Positions 15,975-24,098 are shown, counted from the stretch's first letter. The stretch: DNA of 24,275 bases from CAYJAD01 sp964372165 (GCA_964372165.1 CAYJPT010000018.1:1-24275), one strand, 5' to 3'. Program-made: numbers and translations. Notes: generated by a model not told the origin, from the letters alone.

Positions 15975-17571
15975 GCGCTGCTCCATCAATATTCAAGGTA
16001 GCCACATAAATAGCCCGCCCAAGTTCCAATTCTTTTAATTGCATACCCCAAAGCGCAGGTCGCAATCCTTTCCATCGCTCATTAAGAAATGATCGTAAAT
16101 TTTCTGTTGGGTTTAGCTTAAAAGGGATATTTCTCTCCGTTAATGTGCCTATGGCGCGTAAAGAGCAAAATATACCTTGGCAAGTTCCCATACCAAGTCG
16201 AGTACGTAGGCGAATATCTGTTAAACTGTGTGTTGCTTCATCTTGTGCTACATGTATAACTTCTTCTGTGCTCACCATCTCACATTCACATAAGAGGTCA
16301 TTTTTTTTAGTTCCACTTTCTGTCAACGATTCAACAACATTAACAAAGGCATCACCGAGGCGATCTTCCACAAGGTGTATATCTTGCCCTTGGAAAAACA
16401 TTTTGCCTTTTGTGCGTATATGTTCATCTGCTTCTGTAATAAGTGGCTCTGTAGTGGTGCGGCATTTTTCTTTAACATTCAAATATTTACAAACCAAGTC
16501 CGACATTTTTTCTGCCATTAACCTATAGGTAGTAAGCTTGCCACCAAAAATACTACCAAATCCAAATAGACCATCTTCGTTATGATCAACAATATTAAAA
16601 TTACGGCTGGCAGAACGCCCCGAAGATCCACTTGGAGTGTAAAGTGGACGAGTACCAGCAAAGGCACGCAAAATGCGATAATTATCAATATCAGGGAAAA
16701 GAGGTTTACCTATTTCTAAAAGTCGCAACACTTCTTTACTGGTAGGTCGTGTATCTCCAGGGCTTTTTGCAGGACTTGAGGTTGTTCCTAATATGGTAAC
16801 AGAACCATGAGGTACAAAAATATCACCATCAAAACTTTTATGTAAACGATTGATAACACGTGATGTAAAACGATAGTTAAACACAATAAGTGTACCCCTA
16901 TCAGGAGACACTGGCACATCAAGATCTGCCATGTGGGCAATCTCCCCACACCATGACCCGGACGCATTCACAATATATTGGCAAGCAACAAAAAACTGCT
17001 CTTTGGTAAGTTCATTTAAAACCTCTACCCCTTGCACCTTACCATTAGCAGATTTAATACCAGTAACTCTGTGGTATGTTAGAAAATCACTTCCGTACTT
17101 TCTTGCAGCAGCGGCATTATGCCACACTAAGCGAAAACCATCGATACACGAATCAGGCACTCGGTAAACTTTTTTAATATCAGTGGCGATATTTGGTTCA
17201 AGAAGTTGTGCTTCTTTCACATCCAGTGGTATAGTTGTAATGCCGGCATCTGCGCAGGCATTTAACCACGGGTCAACATATTCATCCGGGTCTTCAAGGG
17301 TTTGAACAAAAAAACCTTCTGTCTCTTCCACACATTGCTTGCATACTTTGCGCAAAAGAGCATTTTCTTCAATACATTCACGTGCAGATTCCATATCTCC
17401 CATGACATAACGTGCACCACTGTGCAAAAGCCCGTGAAAGCGAGAGGAAGTACCATGCGCCAAACCGCCTTGCTCAAGCAGCAAAGCCTTTATCCCACGC
17501 ATGCTTAAATCTCTTAGTATGCCAACACCAGTTGCGCCACCTCCGATGATGACAACTTGATATTCTTTCAT
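15958..17571 (-). CDS. glpA: Anaerobic glycerol-3-phosphate dehydrogenase subunit A
   Basis: Catalytic FAD subunit oxidising sn-glycerol-3-phosphate to dihydroxyacetone phosphate. The start is taken as ATG 17571 (537 residues), directly before the FAD-binding strand VVIIGGGATGVGILRD; an ATG 12 bases further upstream (17583) lacks a ribosome site, whereas GGGG precedes 17571. The family signatures HGLLHSGARYV and SARECIEENALL follow. The C-terminus has a BFD-like [2Fe-2S] domain, with cysteines at 428, 430, 464 and 469 (CEC and CQGIFC). That domain distinguishes GlpA from aerobic GlpD. First gene of glpABC; likely read from a promoter in 17584-17755 or from glpK. Confidence 0.95.
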   Translation of the reverse strand: MKEYQVVIIGGGATGVGILRDLSMRGIKALLLEQGGLAHGTSSRFHGLLHSGARYVMGDMESARECIEENALLRKVCKQCVEETEGFFVQTLEDPDEYVDPWLNACADAGITTIPLDVKEAQLLEPNIATDIKKVYRVPDSCIDGFRLVWHNAAAARKYGSDFLTYHRVTGIKSANGKVQGVEVLNELTKEQFFVACQYIVNASGSWCGEIAHMADLDVPVSPDRGTLIVFNYRFTSRVINRLHKSFDGDIFVPHGSVTILGTTSSPAKSPGDTRPTSKEVLRLLEIGKPLFPDIDNYRILRAFAGTRPLYTPSGSSGRSASRNFNIVDHNEDGLFGFGSIFGGKLTTYRLMAEKMSDLVCKYLNVKEKCRTTTEPLITEADEHIRTKGKMFFQGQDIHLVEDRLGDAFVNVVESLTESGTKKNDLLCECEMVSTEEVIHVAQDEATHSLTDIRLRTRLGMGTCQGIFCSLRAIGTLTERNIPFKLNPTENLRSFLNERWKGLRPALWGMQLKELELGRAIYVATLNIDGAAHEQTE

Positions 17572-17702
17572 AAAGTTCCCCATAAGCCATTGTATGTATC
17601 AAAAAAAACAGCTTCTGCAAAATGTAAAAACAGCTACTTACATATAAAACTCTGTATTTATGGTATTTAATATCACAAACATTTATTCAAAATTTTACAA
17701 AT

Positions 17703-17734
17703 GAGAGAGAGCTTTTGCACTTAAGCCCTCCCCC
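17703..17734 (-). terminator. Candidate terminator after glpK
   Basis: On the - strand, GGGAGGGCTT and AAGCTCTCTC pair, partly through G-U pairs, over about 11 bp around an 8-base loop, 22 bases past the glpK stop. The downstream tract is only moderately T-rich, so readthrough into glpA is possible. Confidence 0.4.
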
Positions 17735-17755
17735 ATACAATTTAATGAATTAAAA

Positions 17756-19261
17756 TTATGACTTTGATTCTTCAACCCAAGCGCGTGAACGCTCAACAGC
17801 ACGGTGCCATTGATGCAATAACTCCTCACGCTTGTCAACGGACATTTTTGGTTCAAAGCGACGATCAAGCTGCCAATTAGTTGCTACTTCTTCCTCTGAC
17901 TCCCAAAAACCCACCGCAAGCCCAGCAAGGTATGCCGCACCAAGAGCTGTGGTTTCGGTAACAGTTGGTCGTTCTACCACAACGCCAGTTAAATCAGCTT
18001 GATATTGCATAAGCATACTATTGCGACTTGCGCCACCATCTACACGCAAAGAATGCAATGGCACACCAGCATCTTTTTGCATAGCATCTATAATATCAAG
18101 AGTTTGTAGGGCAATACTTTCAAGAGTAGCTCTTGCTATATGTCCACGATTGGTTCCACGAGTAATACCTACCATGGTTCCACTTGCATATTGATCCCAA
18201 TATGGAGCACCAAGGCCTACAAAAGCAGGCACAAAGTATACGCCTCCATTATCAGTCACCGTTGAAGCAAGACCCTCCATATCAGAGGAATCTTTTATTA
18301 TTTGCAAACCATCTCTAAGCCACTGCACCACAGCACCACCAACAAAAACACTGCCTTCCAAAGCGTAATACAAACCACTTTGATTTTGCCAAGCAACTGT
18401 AGTTAACATATTGTTTTTGCTTTCTTTTGCTACTTTTCCTGTGTTCATAAGCAAAAAGCAACCAGTACCATAAGTATTTTTAGCCATGCCCTCTTCTAGG
18501 CAAGCATTACCATATGTGGCAGATTGTTGATCACCAGCCACACCTGCAATAGGTACAGCCTTGCCAAAAAATTCTGGATGTGTTTGTCCCATGACGCTAG
18601 AAGAAGGATGCACTTCCGGAAGCATTTTACGAGGTACACCAATAATTTCTAAAAGTTCATCATCCCATTGTCCAGTATGTATATTAAAAAGCAAGGTACG
18701 ACTAGCGTTGGAAGGATCAGTAACAAAATTTGATTTTTTACTCAAATTCCAAATAAGCCACGTATCAATTGTACCAAAAAGTAAATCTCCAGCTTCAGCC
18801 TTAGCTCGAGCACCAGGAACATTATCTAAAATCCAACGAACCTTGGTACCAGAAAAATATGCGTCTAACACAAGACCGGTTTTTTCACGTATAATATCTG
18901 CCTTGCCATCAGCGCGAAGTTGGTCACAAAATCCTGCAGTACGACGATCTTGCCACACTATAGCATTATAAACAGGCTCACCTGAATTTTTATCCCACAC
19001 AACCGTAGTTTCACGTTGATTTGTTATGCCAACAGCCGCAATATCATTACCGTTTATGCCTGCAGCTTTAACACAATCACGTGCAACATGGATTTGGGTA
19101 TCAAAAATTTCAGTGGGGCTATGTTCTACCCAACCTGGATTAGGATAAATTTGTGTAAACTCTTTTTGTTCCACTTGGATAATATTTGATTTACGATCAA
19201 ATAAAATTGCACGAGAAGATGTGGTACCTTGGTCTAAAGCAAGAATATATTTTGCACTCAT
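17756..19261 (-). CDS. glpK: Glycerol kinase
   Basis: Phosphorylates glycerol entering through GlpF to sn-glycerol-3-phosphate, the substrate of GlpABC. At 501 residues it has the usual length. The N-terminus has the FGGY-kinase phosphate loop DQGTTSSRAILFD. NQRETTVVWD, GDQQSATYGNACLEEGMAKNTYGTG-type sequence (GDQQSATYG) and the C-terminal DGGASRNSMLMQYQADL are also typical. AAGGAT lies shortly before the ATG. The gene is 232 bases from glpF and may have its own promoter. Confidence 0.98.
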   Translation of the reverse strand: MSAKYILALDQGTTSSRAILFDRKSNIIQVEQKEFTQIYPNPGWVEHSPTEIFDTQIHVARDCVKAAGINGNDIAAVGITNQRETTVVWDKNSGEPVYNAIVWQDRRTAGFCDQLRADGKADIIREKTGLVLDAYFSGTKVRWILDNVPGARAKAEAGDLLFGTIDTWLIWNLSKKSNFVTDPSNASRTLLFNIHTGQWDDELLEIIGVPRKMLPEVHPSSSVMGQTHPEFFGKAVPIAGVAGDQQSATYGNACLEEGMAKNTYGTGCFLLMNTGKVAKESKNNMLTTVAWQNQSGLYYALEGSVFVGGAVVQWLRDGLQIIKDSSDMEGLASTVTDNGGVYFVPAFVGLGAPYWDQYASGTMVGITRGTNRGHIARATLESIALQTLDIIDAMQKDAGVPLHSLRVDGGASRNSMLMQYQADLTGVVVERPTVTETTALGAAYLAGLAVGFWESEEEVATNWQLDRRFEPKMSVDKREELLHQWHRAVERSRAWVEESKS

Positions 19262-19493
19262 ACATAATCCTTTTATAATTTCTTATTAATTAGCGGCACT
19301 AAAACACTATACAGCTTATTGTAGTTGCAATACTAAAGCGTTAAAGTTCTACAGAGAAATTGCAAAAAACAAAGCATGAAATGCAACTTTTTTGGCAATT
19401 TATTTATTTTTAACGTATTTAATTTTATTATTACAGCAAATTATAGTTTTTTTCAGTAACGACTAATTTTACACGTATACTACCAATGATTAA

Positions 19494-20219
19494 TTATACT
19501 GCCCCTATGGCCTTAGCTACAACATAGGCTAATGTTCCACCCACTAATGGCGCAACAACAGGAATCCAAGAATATGCCCAATCAGAGCTACCCTTGCCTG
19601 CAATGGGGAGCACAAAATGTGCAATACGTGGCCCTAAGTCACGGGCAGGGTTAATGGCGTAGCCAGTTGGCCCACCAAAGGATAAACCAAGTGCCCAAAC
19701 TAAAATGGCAACCATATACGGACCATATCCAGCGGGAAGCTCACCATTATTTTTATGAAATATCATAAATATGAGAAAAATAAGTAAAAATGTACCTATT
19801 ACTTCGCACAAAAAGTTAGCTGGTGTATTTTTAATGGCAGGCCCTGTGGAGAATACCGCAAGTTTTGCTCCTTGTTCTTCTGTGCGCTCCCAATGTGGTA
19901 AGTAGGCAAGCCACACAATGACACCACCCATAAATCCACCAGCAATCTGTACCAACATTGTCACCAGAGCATGCCCAACACTATAAACCCCTAACATGGT
20001 TTTTGCCAATGTTACAGCAGGGTTAAGATCTGCTTGTGGAGCGCCTAAAGCTACTGCTGTGTATACACCAAGCATTACCCCAAATGCCCAACCAGCGGTT
20101 ATGCAAATCCATCCACCGCCATAGGCCTTTGATTCTTTTAATATGCAGCACGCTACAACACCGGAACCAAAACTAAGTAAAATCATGGTTCCCATAAATT
20201 CACCGAGTAAATTTGTCAT
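19494..20219 (-). CDS. glpF: Glycerol facilitator (aquaglyceroporin)
   Basis: Inner-membrane channel for passive glycerol entry; six spans are expected. Both half-helix signatures are present, NPA at residues 66-68 and 190-192. The second reads NPARD: Arg193 is the selectivity-filter arginine and Asp194 marks the glycerol-permeating branch. At 241 residues it is within the normal range (about 240-280). It lies upstream of glpK on the same strand and only 79 bases after the peroxiredoxin gene, so it could be partly co-transcribed with it. Confidence 0.97.
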   Translation of the reverse strand: MTNLLGEFMGTMILLSFGSGVVACCILKESKAYGGGWICITAGWAFGVMLGVYTAVALGAPQADLNPAVTLAKTMLGVYSVGHALVTMLVQIAGGFMGGVIVWLAYLPHWERTEEQGAKLAVFSTGPAIKNTPANFLCEVIGTFLLIFLIFMIFHKNNGELPAGYGPYMVAILVWALGLSFGGPTGYAINPARDLGPRIAHFVLPIAGKGSSDWAYSWIPVVAPLVGGTLAYVVAKAIGAV

Positions 20220-20298
20220 AAAAATCCTAGCATGTATGACCTATTAAATCATTTTATAAAAGTTATATGGTCAAATGTATCACTTTTATATTCTTAAA

Positions 20299-20916
20299 CT
20301 ACTTTGATGAACGATAATAAAATTGCGGAGTCCACGTTTCCCAAACCTTACCTACAAGTTCTGGTGTAGGTTTTAGGACTTGTTCACCTGGTTTCCAACC
20401 AGTAGGGATAACATCGCACCCATTGCTTGAATCTACATGTATATGCGCATTTAGTTGGCGCAGAGCTTCATCAAAATCACGTCCAACTGAAGGCCCAATA
20501 ATTTCTATACTTTGCACAACACCTTCAGGGTCAATGATAAAACTACCACGTAAATTTACATCATGTTTTACAGAGAATACACCATAGCTTTGTCCAATAC
20601 GCGCGCAACTGTCTGCAAGCATAGGAAAAGGCACATGCTGTTTGGTTACTTTTGAAAGTTCTTGTTCTTCCCACATTTTATGAACATATACACTGTCTGT
20701 GCTAATGCCCAACACTTGTACATTAAGTTTTTTGAATTCCTCAATTCTTGCTGCAATAGCAATAAGCTCTGTTACACAAACAAAGGTAAAATCACCGGGA
20801 TAAAAGAATAAGTATACCCATTTCCCACGGTAATCTTTGAGTGAAACATCAATAAACGCTCCATTCTCATAAGCCTTTGCAGAAAAATCAGGCGCATTTT
20901 CTCCAATTTCAATCAT
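20299..20916 (-). CDS. AhpC/Prx-type 2-Cys peroxiredoxin
   Basis: Reduces hydrogen peroxide and organic hydroperoxides in the cytoplasm, protecting oxygen-sensitive enzymes. The peroxidatic cysteine is Cys47 in FYPGDFTFVCVTE; the active site has Thr44 and the catalytic Arg123 (NLRGSF). The resolving cysteine is Cys167 in NGCDVIPTGWKPGE, so it is a typical 2-Cys enzyme. It has 205 residues and ends in YYRSSK, longer than AhpC of E. coli (187) by a C-terminal extension. The residue after Cys47 is Val where nearly all relatives have Pro. GGAGGG precedes the ATG. No reductase partner (ahpF or a thioredoxin gene) is beside it. Confidence 0.93.
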   Translation of the reverse strand: MIEIGENAPDFSAKAYENGAFIDVSLKDYRGKWVYLFFYPGDFTFVCVTELIAIAARIEEFKKLNVQVLGISTDSVYVHKMWEEQELSKVTKQHVPFPMLADSCARIGQSYGVFSVKHDVNLRGSFIIDPEGVVQSIEIIGPSVGRDFDEALRQLNAHIHVDSSNGCDVIPTGWKPGEQVLKPTPELVGKVWETWTPQFYYRSSK

Positions 20917-21227
20917 AAACCCTCCACGAATTAATATGTAAATATTATAATCACTTACAACATATTACATAATTAATACACCTTTTGTCAACATATTTTA
21001 ATACGATTAGCTAATAAAAAAAATTGAGGTGACACTCATATTACAAATAGTGAGCTTGAGCATTTTTAGCAAATGTTGCATTTTCACTCTCCAGATTTTA
21101 TCTTCATCATATTTTAAAAAACATATAATTGAGCCAAGTTATATGGAATAGTATGTGCGCATTATGTTTTTTTTTGTAGCAAAGACCACATGGTATTTGC
21201 AATTTGACGACACTACCTAGTATGAGC
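20917..21227. other. Spacer upstream of the candidate leader RNA
   Basis: AT-rich bases holding the peroxiredoxin promoter on the right-to-left strand. Two very short - strand frames with Shine-Dalgarno-like sites occur: 21007-21081 (24 codons, GGAGAG upstream) and 21213-21248 (11 codons, AGGAGG 6 bases upstream, reaching into the leader). Neither resembles a known protein and either may be chance. Confidence 0.3.
20964..20991 (-). promoter_or_regulatory. Sigma-70-type promoter for the peroxiredoxin gene
   Basis: On the - strand, TTGACA (20991-20986) and TGTAAT (20969-20964) are 16 bases apart, placing the start of transcription near 20957, about 40 bases before the ATG. The bases between it and the gene are a run of AT palindromes (AATATGTAAATATT) that might be a regulator site; none was identified. 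Confidence 0.6.
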
Positions 21228-21380
21228 TAAACTTTTTGCGTAAGCCATTTTGGACCTCCTTTTGATTTGTTGACGTGCAGTTGTCAGGCCGCAGGTCTTT
21301 TATGCAAATCAAAATGAGTTTTAGTTACTGACTTATAGCTGTAAGCTTTTTAAAACCTCCCGCCTAGCGGGAGTTTTCTT
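21228..21380 (+). ncRNA. Candidate structured leader or small RNA before DUF1848 gene
   Basis: A possible promoter (TTGACG 21204-21209, TAAACT 21228-21233, 18 apart) precedes a folded region. TTTTGATTTG (21260-21269) pairs exactly with CAAATCAAAA (21305-21314), with GAC-TGC (21272-21278) and GCA-GTC (21291-21297) pairing inside. It is followed by a strong terminator at 21352-21380. The gene's ribosome site is only about 40 bases further on. This is either a regulated leader or an independent sRNA. No known RNA family was recognised. Confidence 0.4.
21352..21380 (+). terminator. Rho-independent terminator ahead of DUF1848 gene
   Basis: CTCCCGC (21357-21363) pairs with GCGGGAG (21367-21373) around the loop CTA, flanked by A's on the left and followed by TTTTCTTT on the right. 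This is the most GC-rich hairpin in an AT-rich region. It lies 52 bases before the ATG at 21432. Confidence 0.8.
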
Positions 21381-21396
21381 TCCACAAAAAACCATT

Positions 21397-21412
21397 ACAC
21401 AATAAGTTGTGT
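21397..21412. repeat. Short palindrome ACACAA/TTGTGT
   Basis: A 6-bp perfect inverted repeat around TAAG lies 20 bases before the DUF1848 start and next to its ribosome site. The core CACAAT resembles palindrome family 1 but is too short to assign. It could fold in the mRNA leader and affect translation. Confidence 0.35.
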
Positions 21413-21431
21413 TGGACATTAAGGTTATATA

Positions 21432-22376
21432 ATGATTATCAGTGCAAGTCGACGAACAGACATTCCAGCCTTTTTTTCCGACTGGTTTTTCCAAAGAATT
21501 AAAGAGGGTTTTGTCCATGTGCGTAATCCCATGAACGCTAATCAGATCAGTAGAGTACGTTTAACAAATGATGTTGTAGACGGCATAGTATTTTGGACAA
21601 AAAACCCACAACCTATGCTTAAACGCCTTAATGAAATTGATAGTTATCCATATTATTTTCAATTTACTCTTAATTCTTATGGGCAAGATATTGAGCTTAA
21701 TGTACAGCTTAAAAACAATTACATCATCCCTACTTTTCAAGAGCTATCTAAACGTATTGGTAAAAATAGAGTTATTTGGAGATATGATCCTATTTTTATA
21801 AATAAAAAATATACATTGGAATATCACTATAAATACTTTGAAGTATTAGTAAAAAAACTTCATTCATATACAGAAAAGTGCACAGTAAGCTTCATTAATT
21901 TTTATAAAAAAACAAAAGTAAACATGAAGCATCTTGAAATTACACCCATCACGGAAGAACACAAGTATGAAATTTTGAAAAATTTTCTCTCTATTGCTTC
22001 TGCTTATGGTTTAGTATTAGATACTTGTGCTGAAAATATCAACTCGGAATTATGTCACATTTCACACGCACGTTGTGTTGACAGTGAATTATTTGAAAAA
22101 ATTTCTGGCTTTCATCTTAATATCAACAAAGACCATGCACAGCGTATGCAATGCAATTGCATGTCCAGCATAGACATTGGTGCATATGGCACTTGTCCAA
22201 ATGGTTGCTTGTATTGTTACGCAAATGATCATCACAATGTTGCTGCAAATTATTTCTCCAGCCACAATCAAAATGCAACAAGCTTATCTGGCGATATTGG
22301 AGAAAAAAATAAAATTACTGAACGAAAAATGAAATCATGCAAAATTATAATACCTTACTTAAACAATCTAACTTAA
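21432..22376 (+). CDS. DUF1848 family protein with C-terminal Fe-S motif
   Basis: A 314-residue protein that begins MIISASRRTDIPAF, the hallmark of DUF1848. Its middle resembles that family too (FVHVRNP, FWTKNPQPM, RYDPIF). The C-terminal part has five cysteines at 241, 243, 255, 259 and 262; the last three form CPNGCLYC, a CX3CX2C spacing as in radical-SAM [4Fe-4S] sites, but unusually near the end of the chain. A redox or radical-SAM-like role is inferred; the function is not known. AAGG precedes the ATG by 7 bases. Codon use is more AT-rich than in the flagellar or glp genes, which may reflect later acquisition. It faces the ferredoxin-fusion gene across a degenerate palindrome. Confidence 0.85.
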   Translation: MIISASRRTDIPAFFSDWFFQRIKEGFVHVRNPMNANQISRVRLTNDVVDGIVFWTKNPQPMLKRLNEIDSYPYYFQFTLNSYGQDIELNVQLKNNYIIPTFQELSKRIGKNRVIWRYDPIFINKKYTLEYHYKYFEVLVKKLHSYTEKCTVSFINFYKKTKVNMKHLEITPITEEHKYEILKNFLSIASAYGLVLDTCAENINSELCHISHARCVDSELFEKISGFHLNINKDHAQRMQCNCMSSIDIGAYGTCPNGCLYCYANDHHNVAANYFSSHNQNATSLSGDIGEKNKITERKMKSCKIIIPYLNNLT

Positions 22377-22429
22377 ACAAAGCATTTTATGCTGTGCTGA
22401 TAAGACACGCTAAATCCAAATGCTCCTAT

Positions 22430-22463
22430 AAGACTACTGCGCAATGCATTATGCAAGCCTCTT
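22430..22463. terminator. Degenerate family 1 palindrome between convergent genes
   Basis: AAGACTACTGCGCAAT (22430-22445) lies opposite ATTATGCAAGCCTCTT (22448-22463). The arms pair at both ends but not throughout. The arrangement matches the element at 1267-1308 (AAGACTCCTGCACAAT and its complement) with several changes. It sits between the 3' ends of two convergent genes, a good place for a bidirectional terminator. Confidence 0.5.
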
Positions 22464-22505
22464 ACATTATAATACAATAATTTCTTACAATAACAATCAA
22501 TTAAA

Positions 22506-23174
22506 CTACAAGCCTTTTGAAACTACTGCATTGGCAGGACACACTGTAAAACAATTACCACATTCATCACAGCGATTCTCATTTATAGCATAAAAATCAC
22601 CTTTATCTTCAATGGCACTAAAAGTACATGCACTTTCACATTCACCACAAGCTACGCAAATATCAGGATTAATAGTTAAACCAGCCTTAGGACTCACCAA
22701 ACTCCCATGGCTAAAACGAAATCTTTCTAACTTATGATCACGATGTTCTTTTTCAAAATCATAATCATAAACTTCTCCATGAAAATTATATAGGCAAAAC
22801 CCTGTAATTTGAGGGTATTTTTTACTATCTTCAATCAGATAATTAAATCGTGAGTCATTTTTTTTAATGGCCTCTGCAATGGTAAATTCACGTACATCAC
22901 CACATACTCTAATAAAAAATCCAGGTGCACTATAACATGAAGCATCATCAACCCACTCTATTGCTGAATTAGCAAATAAACCACAAGCACTTAATTTTTG
23001 TGTTTCTTTTAATTGCTTATAAAAAGGTTTTGTAGTCATGGTCAGAAAATATAAGCCATCATCATCAAAGGTGAAAAAATGTGCAATGCGACTTTCTGGA
23101 TAATCTCCATTAATTGTGGAAAAAGTCATAGAACCAATTTTATCTAAAAAATTAAAAATTTCATTAATTTTCAT
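22506..23174 (-). CDS. Flavin-binding split-barrel protein fused to 2[4Fe-4S] ferredoxin
   Basis: A 222-residue protein. Residues 1-150 look like a pyridoxamine-phosphate-oxidase-like split barrel, which usually binds FMN: MTFSTINGDYPESRIAHFF, LYFLTMTTKPFYKQLKET and WVDDASCYSAPGF-type segments. Residues 168-215 carry two ferredoxin motifs with cysteines at 173, 176, 179, 183 and 202, 205, 208, 212 (CVACGECESAC, CDECGNCFTVCPANA). The fusion suggests that electrons pass from the clusters to a flavin. The substrate is unknown; PPOX-fold proteins with ferredoxin domains in anaerobes are thought to act as reductases. AGGAG lies before the ATG. A promoter TTGCTT (23245-23240) and TATTAT (23221-23216), 18 apart, fits upstream. 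Confidence 0.85.
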   Translation of the reverse strand: MKINEIFNFLDKIGSMTFSTINGDYPESRIAHFFTFDDDGLYFLTMTTKPFYKQLKETQKLSACGLFANSAIEWVDDASCYSAPGFFIRVCGDVREFTIAEAIKKNDSRFNYLIEDSKKYPQITGFCLYNFHGEVYDYDFEKEHRDHKLERFRFSHGSLVSPKAGLTINPDICVACGECESACTFSAIEDKGDFYAINENRCDECGNCFTVCPANAVVSKGL

Positions 23175-23522
23175 ATTTTTACTCCTAAAAAATTCTAATA
23201 AAAATTCTTAATTACATAATACATCTTTAGCAAATAAAAAAGCAAGTACGAACATTTATGATACTGTCATAAAAAGTTGCTCCGTATACATAAAAAGTGT
23301 TGCAAAATCTAAATAATTAAATTACATGTCTTCATAAGACACTACGAAAAATGTTTAAAATTACAGGATATTATAAAAATTCATTTTTATATCACTCTTT
23401 ATATAAGACTCCTGCACAATTCATTGTGCAGAGGATTTTGGAGCGTTGTAATTTTTAGTAAAATTGAACTCAAAAATAATTATACAGGATTCTTATTTAA
23501 TATGTAAAAAATTGAGGTTAAT
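23175..23522. other. Divergent spacer with family 1 palindrome
   Basis: Three hundred and forty-eight AT-rich bases between divergent genes. They hold the likely - strand promoter near 23216-23245, a palindrome of family 1 at 23405-23434, and the ribosome site of the nuclease gene (GAGG at 23514-23517). I see no gene. A palindrome in a divergent spacer is not explained by termination of either neighbour. Confidence 0.5.
23405..23434. repeat. Family 1 palindrome in divergent spacer
   Basis: AAGACTCCTGCACAAT (23405-23420) is identical to 1271-1286. CTGCACAAT pairs perfectly with ATTGTGCAG (23423-23431), while the outer right arm has diverged (AGG instead of GAGTCTT). Confidence 0.75.
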
Positions 23523-23972
23523 ATGAAATTGTTTATTATTATACTTTTTCTACTATTTCCATATGTAGGTATTGCAAAAACATATATAGTTGACGGTGAT
23601 TCACTTTATATAAATAATGTTGAAATACGCCTTTATGGCATAGACGCGCCAGAAAGAGGGCAAGCCTTTAACAAAGCTGCTGCCCGTTTTTTAAAGTCAT
23701 TTATTAAGGGTAAAGAGTTAACATATACCACTATCACTAAGGATCAATACAAAAGAGTTTTGGCCTTAGTTTATGCTAATGGTGTGAGTTTACAATCTGA
23801 GCTTATCAAAAATGGTTTTGCATGGGTTTACCCACGATATTGTAAGAAAGATATATGCAAAGAATGGGAAAAACTCCAAGAACAAGCAAAAAATCATAAC
23901 AGAGGACTTTGGCAAGATAAAAATCCCCTTTCACCATGGGACTGGAAACACAATAAGCCTAAAAATAAATAA
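23523..23972 (+). CDS. Secreted staphylococcal-nuclease-type (SNase) endonuclease
   Basis: A 149-residue thermonuclease-family protein that cuts DNA and RNA at the cell surface or in the periplasm with Ca2+. A signal peptide covers about residues 1-18, ending GIA. The barrel begins with YIVDGDSLYI and RLYGIDAPERG: Arg36 and Glu44 match the catalytic Arg35/Glu43 of the staphylococcal enzyme, and Arg78 in KDQYKRVLA matches Arg87. Asp24 and Asp41 are calcium-ligand candidates. NRGLW and PLSPWDWKH at the end are typical. The length is normal for the single-domain secreted type. A GAGG site lies 5 bases before the ATG. It is the only gene at this end on the + strand; scavenging of nucleic acid is the usual role. 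Confidence 0.9.
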   Translation: MKLFIIILFLLFPYVGIAKTYIVDGDSLYINNVEIRLYGIDAPERGQAFNKAAARFLKSFIKGKELTYTTITKDQYKRVLALVYANGVSLQSELIKNGFAWVYPRYCKKDICKEWEKLQEQAKNHNRGLWQDKNPLSPWDWKHNKPKNK

Positions 23973-24059
23973 CCATAGGAATATATAATTACGCTATCAA
24001 AAAAAATTTGATGTTATATGAAAATTGTACATTTAAGATTTGCGAAGCAATTCTGGCTT

Positions 24060-24098
24060 ATTTTACGTGGCGTAAAATTTTTCTTACAGAAAAATTTT
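24060..24098. terminator. Two overlapping hairpins between convergent genes
   Basis: ATTTTACG (24060-24067) pairs with CGTAAAAT (24071-24078), and AAAATTTTTCT (24074-24084) pairs with AGAAAAATTTT (24088-24098). The two share AAAAT and cannot both form. They lie between the nuclease gene and the - strand gene at the right edge, so termination is the simplest use. T-rich ends on both strands support this. Confidence 0.5.

Noticed and set aside
21180..21380. tmRNA, 6S or SRP RNA in the structured spacer
   Set aside because: No tag-peptide sequence, no CCA end and no SRP tetraloop core (GGAA within AGGUCCGGAAGGAAGCA-like sequence) was found.
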